Part shown: positions 16,327-22,887 of the stretch, in pieces
Layout of the letters: each line of letters begins with the position of its first letter
How positions within the stretch are numbered: position 1 is the first letter of the stretch
From: an uncultured Chitinophagaceae bacterium
Lineage (GTDB): Bacteria; Bacteroidota; Bacteroidia; Chitinophagales; Chitinophagaceae
Reading direction: 5' to 3'
Assembly (NCBI GenBank): GCA_936908745.1
Contig: CAKZFX010000012.1
Span: 124,001 to 188,000, forward strand
Length of the DNA: 64,000 bases
Translations under genes and position numbers: made by a program
The notes under the pieces: generated by a model
Told to the model about the DNA's origin: nothing
Seen by the model: the letters and a program-made list of their open reading frames with translations, nothing else
Database searches by the model: none

Positions 16327-16827
16327 ATGCTAACCCCACAACAGCTAATTGAGAGGTATAGGCTTGAGCCGCATCCCGAAGGCGGATGGTATAAAGAGTA
16401 TTACAGGAGCACCGAACAAGTGCCTGCGGATGGCTTGCCCGGGCGTTACAACGGGCCAAGAAGTTTTGCCACTTCTATTTATTTTCTATTGGAACAAGGC
16501 GAGTATTCTGCATTTCATAAAATACAAAGTGATGAATGCTGGCACTTTTATGCCGGCGACCCGATGCAGGTGTTTGTATTGGGCAAGGATGGTAAAATGC
16601 AGATCGTTGAGTTGGGTGCTGATATTGAAGCGGGGCAAACGTTTCATTTTGTAGTGCCCGCCGGATTATGGTTTGCCAGCCGGCCATCACCGGGCAGTAA
16701 ATTTAGTTTTGTTGGCTGCACCGTTGCACCGGGTTTTGAATTTGCCGACTTTGAACTGGCGGATTGCGATGAGCTTTCCGCCTTGTATCCGCAATACAGC
16801 GACCTGGTAAAAACGCTTTGCGTTTAA
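16327..16827 (+). CDS. Cupin family protein (DUF985)
   Basis: A 166-residue protein of the cupin_5/DUF985 family. LIERYRLEPHPEGGWYKEYYRS is the family opening, and the barrel continues with ATSIYFLLEQGEYSAFHKIQSDE and ECWHFYAGDPMQVFVL. VVPAGLWFASRP and FVGCTVAPGFEF follow in the C-terminal half. Members may be sugar- or small-molecule-binding epimerase-like proteins, but none is assigned a clear reaction. The gene stands alone between a divergent dioxygenase and a convergent SWIB gene. Confidence 0.85.
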   Translation: MLTPQQLIERYRLEPHPEGGWYKEYYRSTEQVPADGLPGRYNGPRSFATSIYFLLEQGEYSAFHKIQSDECWHFYAGDPMQVFVLGKDGKMQIVELGADIEAGQTFHFVVPAGLWFASRPSPGSKFSFVGCTVAPGFEFADFELADCDELSALYPQYSDLVKTLCV

Positions 16828-16852
16828 TTTTTCCTGTTTACTTACGGGCAAT

Positions 16853-16883
16853 AAAAAAGGATATCGCAATGATACCCTTTAGG
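16853..16883 (-). terminator. Terminator of the SWIB histone-like gene
   Basis: On the minus strand GGGTATC and GATATCC form a stem (one G-T pair) over ATTGC, followed by TTTTTTATT. It lies about 20 bp after the stop at 16902. Confidence 0.6.
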
Positions 16884-16901
16884 AATAAGATAGCTGTTGT
16901 A

Positions 16902-17303
16902 TTAGCTAAGGTGTTTTGACAGGAATTTCGCCATATCAAACATAGAAACCTGGCCTTTGCCACCGAAAACTGGTTTCAGTTTGTCGTCAGCATTGATCAT
17001 ACGTTTGTTGGTTTTGTCCTGCAATTTGTTTGCTTTGATATACACCCACAGTTTTTTAACTGCTTCTGTACGTGGAACTGGTTTTGCTCCGATTACAGCA
17101 CCCAGCGCCGCACTTGGAGTCAGGGCTTTCATAAACGCTGCATTAGGTTTACGGGCTGCTTTTTTCTTAGGAGCCGCTTTTTTAGGAGCCGCTTTTTTTG
17201 CTGCTTTTTTAGGAGCTGCTTTTTTTGCTGCTTTCTTAGGAGCTGCTTTTTTAGCAGGAGCTTTTTTCGCTGCTTTTTTAGCAGGAGCTTTTTTTGTTGC
17301 CAT
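16902..17303 (-). CDS. SWIB/MDM2-domain protein with histone-H1-like lysine/alanine tail
   Basis: A 133-residue basic protein. Residues 1-50 are a low-complexity tail of Lys, Ala and Pro built from units such as KKAAPKK and KKAPAKK, like eukaryotic and bacterial H1-type DNA-binding proteins. The tail continues into a SWIB/MDM2 domain (PRTEAVKKLWVYIKANKLQD, then KLKPVFGGKGQVSMFDM). It probably binds DNA and compacts or organises the nucleoid. Such fusions occur in Bacteroidota and Chlamydiae. The tail is encoded by nearly repeated codons, so the copy number of the units can vary between strains. Confidence 0.85.
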   Translation of the reverse strand: MATKKAPAKKAAKKAPAKKAAPKKAAKKAAPKKAAKKAAPKKAAPKKKAARKPNAAFMKALTPSAALGAVIGAKPVPRTEAVKKLWVYIKANKLQDKTNKRMINADDKLKPVFGGKGQVSMFDMAKFLSKHLS

Positions 17304-17872
17304 TGTTTTTAACTTTTAATGGTATTAGTAATGAGGTGTTTTTTCTTCACCGTATTAAAAGTAGGGTATTTCATTATACAACGTGCAACTGCGTTGGTAA
17401 GATTTTCCCAATGAAAAACAGAAAATGTGAACAACCTTGTCTTGCTATTCTCTTGGGAAAACATATTGCCCTGTGGATTTTTTGAGGCCGGGGCAGGCCC
17501 GCTTTCATAAGGGGAAAACGGTATTTCTCATTGGGAAAACTACTTCCGGTTTACAAAACAGCACCCGGAAAACAGGATTGTTCCACAGGAGGATTTCAAT
17601 GAAAGCCTTTACAGTAAAGGCTTTCATGCGATGTGGTTTATAAGTTGTCATCGGCAAAGGTTTCACACGCAGCGATCGTATACGGCTACTAAACGGGGCA
17701 GATGAAATTCCAGGCTTGTCTGAAAAAAGCCGGGAGAAGGTTCGTTTTACCAATGAAAACACGGCATTCCAACCTCCGTTTCCCAATGAAAATGGGATTA
17801 AAAATGTGAATTACTTTTTTTTCTGGCAGTCATTTTACCCGCTTCTTTTCTATTATTCACTATTTTGCCCCA
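17304..17872. other. Gene-free 569-bp gap with a repeated TTTTCCCAATGAAAA motif and a perfect palindrome
   Basis: No convincing gene is seen. A motif close to TTTTCCCAATGAAAA is found at about 17404-17417, 17746-17759, 17780-17793 and 17867-17880, and in inverted form near 17449-17460 and 17527-17540. The last copy contains the start codon of the ChaN-like gene. A perfect palindrome of 29 bp lies at 17599-17627 (14-bp arms ATGAAAGCCTTTAC and GTAAAGGCTTTCAT with one central base). The rest is AT-rich. Confidence 0.6.
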
Positions 17873-18724
17873 ATGAAAAAACTGTTTTTTATCATCGCCT
17901 GCTGCTGGTTCTCGGCAGCTATCGCACAGCAAAAACCTGCCTATATATTATATAATGCCAAAGGGAAAAAGGTTGCTTACAGCAAAATGATGAAGCAACT
18001 GGTGGAAAAAGATGTGTTACTTTTTGGCGAATTACATAATAACCCGATCTGCCATTGGCTGCAACTGGAAGTGACGAAGGATTGTTTTGAGAAAAGGCAA
18101 TTGGTATTGGGCGCAGAGATGTTTGAACGGGACAACCAGGAGGCGCTGAACTTATACCTTGCCGGTAAAATATCCGCTAAAGGGTTGGATTCAATGGCAA
18201 GATTATGGAGCAATTATAAAACGGATTATGCGCCGCTGGTCAATTTTGCCAAAGAGAAAAACATACCGTTTGTAGCTACCAATATTCCACGGCGCTATGC
18301 TTCATTGGTATTTAAAGGCGGTTTTGAAGCATTGGATACATTGCCGGGGCAGGCAAAAACATGGATCGCTCCACTGCCGGTGGCTTATAACGGCGAATTA
18401 CCGGGCTATAAAAAAATGCTGGAAATGATGCCCGGACATGGCGGTGAAAATTTGCCAAAAGCACAGGCCATCAAAGACGCAACGATGGGGTATTCCCTGT
18501 TGCAGCAGTTTCAACCCGGCCGGTTATTTATTCATTATAACGGTGCTTATCATTCCGATAATTATGAAGGCATTCTCTGGTATTTGAAAAAAGATAAGCC
18601 GGAATTGAAATATGCCACGATCACCACCGTTTTACAAAAGGATATCAGCAAACTGGACAAAGAGAATTTGAACAAGGCTGATTTTATCATTTGTGTGGAC
18701 GAAGACATGACCAATACTTATTAA
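17873..18724 (+). CDS. ChaN family (TIKI-fold) secreted protein, putative haem-binding lipoprotein relative
   Basis: A 283-residue exported protein. The signal peptide is MKKLFFIIACCWFSAAIAQQ, cleaved near residue 19-20; there is no lipobox cysteine at the usual spot, so it is probably soluble and periplasmic. The ChaN/TIKI signature is VLLFGELHNNPICHW near residues 50-65, with paired His and Glu residues (GELH, then GAEMFERD), and HYNGAYHSDNYEGI near residue 225. Campylobacter ChaN binds haem, but no haem transport genes are adjacent. The gene of unknown function downstream starts 9 bp after this stop, suggesting an operon. Confidence 0.8.
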   Translation: MKKLFFIIACCWFSAAIAQQKPAYILYNAKGKKVAYSKMMKQLVEKDVLLFGELHNNPICHWLQLEVTKDCFEKRQLVLGAEMFERDNQEALNLYLAGKISAKGLDSMARLWSNYKTDYAPLVNFAKEKNIPFVATNIPRRYASLVFKGGFEALDTLPGQAKTWIAPLPVAYNGELPGYKKMLEMMPGHGGENLPKAQAIKDATMGYSLLQQFQPGRLFIHYNGAYHSDNYEGILWYLKKDKPELKYATITTVLQKDISKLDKENLNKADFIICVDEDMTNTY

Positions 18725-18733
18725 TACGAAACG

Positions 18734-19162
18734 ATGAGCCGCTTAAAACCAGATGTGGATGTGGTACTTGATATTCTGACGCTGGCGCAGGCTGCCCGGC
18801 CTGATTCGCCGTTCCTGCAAAGCCTGTTGCAACAGTACCGCGAAAGAGGCGGCCTGAGTAAAGGGCAATTGCAGGGTCTGTATGATAAAGCAAAGAAAAC
18901 CGGCGTAATATCCGAAGGCAAGCTGGCTACATTGGAAGCGATCATTTTAAAAAAACATACCAAACACCGTTCAGCGCTACCGGAGAATAAGCCGCTGTTT
19001 GAAAAGGACGAGCAACACGGTCAGTTATTAGCTCAAATTCTTGACCGCTACCCTGAACATAAACGGGTGTTGTTTTTACAGGCAAAATTTGCTGACAATA
19101 TCCCTTTTACATCGGCGGAAGTAACAGAGCTGCAAAAATTTCATAAGCTGTTGGTGAAATAA
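18734..19162 (+). CDS. Hypothetical protein, small and helical
   Basis: A 142-residue protein with no recognised domain, mostly charged helices (LLQQYRERGGLSKGQLQGL, then KLATLEAIILKKH). It has no signal peptide or membrane segment, so it is likely cytoplasmic. It starts 9 bp after the ChaN-like gene and may be translated from the same message. A hairpin follows its stop. Confidence 0.6.
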   Translation: MSRLKPDVDVVLDILTLAQAARPDSPFLQSLLQQYRERGGLSKGQLQGLYDKAKKTGVISEGKLATLEAIILKKHTKHRSALPENKPLFEKDEQHGQLLAQILDRYPEHKRVLFLQAKFADNIPFTSAEVTELQKFHKLLVK

Positions 19163-19163
19163 A

Positions 19164-19195
19164 CAACAGCCTGTAATGCTTATCACGGGCTGTTG
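19164..19195 (+). terminator. Weak hairpin after the hypothetical gene
   Basis: CAACAGCC at 19164-19171 pairs with GGCTGTTG at 19188-19195. There is no good T-run on either side, so terminator function is uncertain; it sits between convergent genes. Confidence 0.3.
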
Positions 19196-19203
19196 AAGAC
19201 TGT

Positions 19204-19671
19204 TTATAGTTTGGTATAATTTGTTTGCAACGCTGTCAGTACAGCCAGCATACGGCCTCCTGTCAATTCGCTGGAGACGTAATGTAAGCCCAGTTTTTGC
19301 CCTCCTGCTTTTTCCTGCGCTTCCAGTATCTCTTTTACCGGGATGGTCATAGAAGGGCTGGATTTGTCGTCTTTGAACGCCCATTGTTTCACCACCTCAT
19401 TTTTACTGTTCTTCAACATCAATGTTCTGTCTTTACCCGCCCGGCCACAATGATAGTATTTGACGGTCAGCTGGTCTTTGGCAGAGGCTTGTCCAAGCGA
19501 AAGGAGCTGTATCTTGTTGGAAGGGGTACCGAATTTTTGTATCACCACTTTGCTGTTCAGGAAAATTTCAAATCCTTCGCCGCCTGCGGGTTTGGCAAAA
19601 GAAAATAACAGGCTGCTGATCGCCAGCAGGAAAAGGGGGAGAAAAGCCTTCGGGGTTGTTGCTGTTTGCAT
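19204..19671 (-). CDS. Hypothetical secreted protein
   Basis: A 155-residue protein starting at the ATG at 19671 (MQTATTPKAFLPLF); the frame is open upstream but that part looks non-coding. The signal peptide runs to about residue 27 (LLAISSLLFSFAKPAGG). The mature region is basic and beta-rich with a GRAGKDRTLMLKN segment. No family is recognised. It is convergent with the helical hypothetical gene. Confidence 0.6.
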   Translation of the reverse strand: MQTATTPKAFLPLFLLAISSLLFSFAKPAGGEGFEIFLNSKVVIQKFGTPSNKIQLLSLGQASAKDQLTVKYYHCGRAGKDRTLMLKNSKNEVVKQWAFKDDKSSPSMTIPVKEILEAQEKAGGQKLGLHYVSSELTGGRMLAVLTALQTNYTKL

Positions 19672-19817
19672 ACAATAAAATTTAAAGTTTAATAATATGA
19701 TCATTGATTGCTACACAAAGCAATGCTGTGGCTGAAGCGTGGAATAATTTCTTTGATGTGGGGTATTTCCTGCTTGATGAGTTGCGATATATAAGCGGTG
19801 GTGCTTACATTTAGGTT

Positions 19818-20249
19818 ATGAAGAAAAAAGCTTGTTTGAGTATTATTTTCCTGTCGTTGATTTTTGCCGCCACGGCCCAGTCGACCAAAACGTACCTTAT
19901 ATGGCTGAACCAGGAAATAGACAGCTACGTGGTGTCCAAAGATGTAAAAGCGCTGGACAGCCTGTATGCGGATGATTTTGTTTTCAGTCATGGCAGCGGC
20001 AGGGTAGAAGGCAAGGAAGGCTGGATGAAAACAGTGGAACGGGCCAATTATCCTTTGCGCCAGCATGATTCGGTAAAAGTGGAATTACATGAAAACGTGG
20101 CCGTGCTGAAAGGAAAGATGGATATTCAGAAAGTGAACAAGGATAAAACAGATACGTATCATCTTCGCTATATACGCATCTATGCGTTGCGCAATAAGAA
20201 CTGGCTGCTGATCTCTCACAATACCACGCATGAGTGGCATGATAATTAA
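19818..20249 (+). CDS. Secreted nuclear transport factor 2-like (DUF4440/SnoaL-type) protein
   Basis: A 143-residue protein with a signal peptide (MKKKACLSIIFLSLIFAATA). The mature part resembles the NTF2-like cone fold: SYVVSKDVKALDSLYADDFV is the helix, then SHGSGRVEGKEGWMK, and the domain ends NWLLISHNTTHEWHDN. Members bind small ligands or are enzymes of unknown substrate. TACATTTA directly before the ATG resembles a -7 box. The OmpA gene is 49 bp downstream. Confidence 0.72.
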   Translation: MKKKACLSIIFLSLIFAATAQSTKTYLIWLNQEIDSYVVSKDVKALDSLYADDFVFSHGSGRVEGKEGWMKTVERANYPLRQHDSVKVELHENVAVLKGKMDIQKVNKDKTDTYHLRYIRIYALRNKNWLLISHNTTHEWHDN

Positions 20250-20298
20250 CAGGCAATATTTCTGCATATCAACCGTTAGCAATAAAACGAACCAAAAC

Positions 20299-21003
20299 AT
20301 GAAAGGATTTCTCGCTGTTGCAGCTTGCTTGTTTTTTTTAGCACCCGTATTGGCCCAGAAAGATAATGCAACACCCAAAGTGACTGCTTCACTGGCAGAT
20401 GTGAACGTACGAGTGACGGATATGAAAGGCGCACCATCCAAAGGCGAACAGGTGATTTTTAAAGGAGAAAAAAACAGTAAAAGTTTCAGCGGCAAATCAG
20501 ATGAGAAAGGTTTCTTCAGTCTCAAACTGCCAACCGGCGATAAGTATATTATTACAGTAAAAGGATTGACCGACAGCACCAAGTATGGTGTGATCGATAT
20601 TCCGGCCCTTGCGCCAGATGAATTTTATACCGATCCGTTTACGGTGAATGTAAAGTTTGAACTGGCGAAGAATTATACGCTGGACAATGTTCATTTTGAT
20701 TTTGGCAAAGGTTCCCTGCGTCCTGATTCGTATAAAGAGCTGGACGAGCTGGTCAGCTATATGAAAAACAAAGAAAGCATCCGTATTGAAATTGGCGGCC
20801 ATACAGATAATGTAGGCAAGGATGCCGACAACCTTAAGTTATCACAACAACGTTCAGAATCCGTAAAAGCTTATTTGGTTAAAAAAGGAATTGCTGCCGC
20901 AAGAGTCGTAGCCAAAGGTTACGGTGCTACACAACCTGTGGCTGATAATACAACAGACGCTGGCCGTCAGCTCAACCGCCGCACGGTGGTTAAGATACTC
21001 TGA
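20299..21003 (+). CDS. OmpA family protein with N-terminal carboxypeptidase-regulatory-like domain
   Basis: A 234-residue protein starting at the ATG at 20299 (MKGFLAVAACLFF); the longer frame from 20230 would overlap the preceding gene and lacks a signal peptide. Residues 1-19 are a signal peptide. Residues about 28-115 form a beta-sandwich domain (VNVRVTDMKGAPSKGEQ, KGFFSLKLPTGDKYIITVKG), and the rest is an OmpA domain with FDFGKGSLRPDSYKELDELV, IGGHTDNVGKDADNLKLSQQ and RVVAKGYGATQP. It probably anchors to peptidoglycan in the periplasm or outer membrane. It ends 2 bp from a convergent gene. Confidence 0.88.
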   Translation: MKGFLAVAACLFFLAPVLAQKDNATPKVTASLADVNVRVTDMKGAPSKGEQVIFKGEKNSKSFSGKSDEKGFFSLKLPTGDKYIITVKGLTDSTKYGVIDIPALAPDEFYTDPFTVNVKFELAKNYTLDNVHFDFGKGSLRPDSYKELDELVSYMKNKESIRIEIGGHTDNVGKDADNLKLSQQRSESVKAYLVKKGIAAARVVAKGYGATQPVADNTTDAGRQLNRRTVVKIL

Positions 21004-21005
21004 TC

Positions 21006-21494
21006 TTATTCGCAAAGTTGAATAGTATTGGGTCCAAGCGTTGTTATCTGCAGCTTGTTCACTTTCCCGGCTTTGTAATAAAGTATCAATGTGCCGTAGG
21101 CCATCTGGAACGCATCCCAGTTCACATCTTTTACCTGCGGATGGCCCAGCCATTTGAAAAGGCTGTTGCGATTGGCACCAAGCAAAGGAATGCTTAGTTT
21201 GCCTTTGAAGCCGGTTTGTATCTCCACGTAATCTCTTCCGGTATAAAAATAAATGCCTTTGTCTTTGTAAAAAGCAAAACTGCCGCATTTGCCCGTTGTG
21301 CCTTCATTTTCCGAACTGGTGAAGCAGGGAAATTTTTCCTTGATCTGTGTTACGGTGGAAGCAGGATTAAGATCATTTATTTTCCCATCTAAAATATCCA
21401 CGGTAAAAGCAGGGCAAACGGCTGTTGTTTTTAATTGTGCAAAACCGGATGTGCTGCTGATCAGCAGGATCGCCAGGAGAAGTTTCTTTTGCAT
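21006..21494 (-). CDS. Hypothetical secreted protein
   Basis: A 162-residue protein starting at the ATG at 21494. The signal peptide is MQKKLLLAILLISSTSGFAQ. The mature part has four cysteines (VCPAF, FPCFTSS, KCGSF, QLCE) and a run ending GTLILYYKAGKVNKLQITT. No family is recognised. The upstream frame extension (to 21554) is rejected because the signal peptide defines the start. Confidence 0.65.
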   Translation of the reverse strand: MQKKLLLAILLISSTSGFAQLKTTAVCPAFTVDILDGKINDLNPASTVTQIKEKFPCFTSSENEGTTGKCGSFAFYKDKGIYFYTGRDYVEIQTGFKGKLSIPLLGANRNSLFKWLGHPQVKDVNWDAFQMAYGTLILYYKAGKVNKLQITTLGPNTIQLCE

Positions 21495-21581
21495 ATAAAG
21501 ATTATATTTAGAAAGTGATCCCGGTAGAGAGGAGGAGGCCCGTTTCTCTATCAAATTCCTTGCTAAAAAATAAGTTTTCCA

Positions 21582-21926
21582 ATGCCGTCCATAAATGCAG
21601 CCCGCAAATTAGCCCTTGCCTTGCCGGAGACGGAAGAGAAAAAGCATTTTGATACGCCTGATTTTCGTGTAGGTAATAAAATATTTGCATCGCTGCATGA
21701 AAGCAAAGGATTGATGATGGTAAAGCTCAATAACATCGACCAATCCGTCTTTTGCGCCTACGATCCGGCTGTTATCTATCCTGTACCGGGCGGCTGGGGA
21801 GCCAAAGGAGCCACCTTTATCAATCTTAAAAAAGTGAAACCGGCGATGCTGAAAGATGCATTGACAACAGCGTGGAAAAATGTGGCGAATAAGAAACTTG
21901 TTGCAACCTATTTTGGAGAAGAATAG
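21582..21926 (+). CDS. MmcQ/YjbR family protein
   Basis: A 114-residue protein with the compact YjbR fold (cyaY-like, alpha-beta). LALALPETEEKKHFDTPDFRVGNKIFASL is the family opening and the C-terminal part is KVKPAMLKDALTTAWKNVANKKL. Members are small DNA-binding-like proteins of unknown role. It is immediately followed by the convergent ubiX stop, with no spacer. Confidence 0.8.
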   Translation: MPSINAARKLALALPETEEKKHFDTPDFRVGNKIFASLHESKGLMMVKLNNIDQSVFCAYDPAVIYPVPGGWGAKGATFINLKKVKPAMLKDALTTAWKNVANKKLVATYFGEE

Positions 21927-22484
21927 TTATTCAGCGCCCCATCGGAAAGTAGGATTGGCAATACCTGCTAAATCAAGTACACGGTCCACCACAGTAGCAG
22001 CCGCTTCTTCAATCGTTTTGGGTTTGCTGTAAAAAGACGGTGTGGCAGGACAGATGATACCACCGGCCAGCGTAACGGTTTCCATATTGCGGATATGAAT
22101 AAGATTATACGGCGTATCTCTTACCACACAGATCAGTTTTCTTCTTTCTTTTAATACAACATCAGCGGCGCGGGTGATGAGGTCATTGGAAACACCTGTT
22201 GCAATACGTCCCAATGTGCCCATGGAGCAAGGGATAATGATCATCGTATCAAACTGGCCGGAGCCTGATGCAAAGGGAGCCATGAAGTCCGTTTTGCTAT
22301 AAAATTTCACCGGGTACTTTTCGTAAGAAGTATTCTCCAGCTCCGTTTCCCAAACCTGTTTGGCATTGTCGGTCATCACAACGCCCAGTTCAATGGCATC
22401 GGAAGTTTTGCTGAGTTTATCCAATAAGTTCTTTGCATAAATGGAACCACTGGCACCGGTAATAGCAACAACGATCTTTCTCAT
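21927..22484 (-). CDS. ubiX: UbiX-type flavin prenyltransferase
   Basis: A 185-residue flavoprotein. The family signature is AITGASGSIYAKNLL near residues 7-21, with IPCSMGTLGRIATGVSNDLITRAADV (SxGxxA/TGxxxxL type) and RDTPYNLIHIRNM further on, which bind FMN and dimethylallyl phosphate. UbiX makes prenylated FMN for UbiD-type decarboxylases. No ubiD gene is nearby, so the partner must be elsewhere; ubiquinone itself is not expected in Bacteroidota, which use menaquinone, where the enzyme can act with MqnP/UbiD-like decarboxylases. Its stop abuts the MmcQ gene. Confidence 0.9.
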   Translation of the reverse strand: MRKIVVAITGASGSIYAKNLLDKLSKTSDAIELGVVMTDNAKQVWETELENTSYEKYPVKFYSKTDFMAPFASGSGQFDTMIIIPCSMGTLGRIATGVSNDLITRAADVVLKERRKLICVVRDTPYNLIHIRNMETVTLAGGIICPATPSFYSKPKTIEEAAATVVDRVLDLAGIANPTFRWGAE

Positions 22485-22773
22485 ACGGCAAATAAAAGGA
22501 TAATGACGATGAATGAAGAGGAAAGTTAGTTGAATTTATGCAAACGATTGTGCAAGTTGAATGTAGTTGTATTACTACACTTGCTTTTTTATTCTACTAC
22601 AAGAATGAAGCCTTCTTCATTGAGTGCAATCAATAAGTTTTATATAGCTGTGTTTTTTTGATAAATGCTAAAAAAAAGCCCACTCAAATGTTTTGTGTTA
22701 TGGTATTATTAACGATATTAGCCATGAATTTTCATAGGATAAGGTTTAATGGTTAATGGTTTTTGATTAGGGC

Positions 22774-22804
22774 CCCCGACTCTCCAGTCGGGGTTCTTTT
22801 TTTA
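22774..22804 (+). terminator. Plus-strand terminator without an upstream gene
   Basis: CCCCGACT at 22774-22781 pairs with AGTCGGGG at 22786-22793 over CTCC, followed by TTCTTTTTTT. The plus strand holds no gene for the 850 bp upstream except the antisense of ubiX, so an unannotated short RNA may end here. Confidence 0.65.
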
Positions 22805-22830
22805 TATACGTCAAGGGTATAAAAAAATCA

Positions 22831-22864
22831 ATAAAAAACCCTGTCTCGTTTTACCAAGACAGGG
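22831..22864 (-). terminator. Terminator of the DPP IV-like gene
   Basis: On the minus strand CCCTGTCT and AGACAGGG (22839-22846 and 22857-22864) flank a 10-nt loop and are followed by TTTTTTAT. It lies 24 bp after the stop at 22888. Confidence 0.75.
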
Positions 22865-22887
22865 CTTCAATACCGGTTAAAATTTGT

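Noticed and set aside
17437..17786. Overlapping short reading frames on both strands beginning MKAFTVKAF
   Set aside because: Both come from the perfect palindrome at 17599-17627; nothing else in them looks coding.
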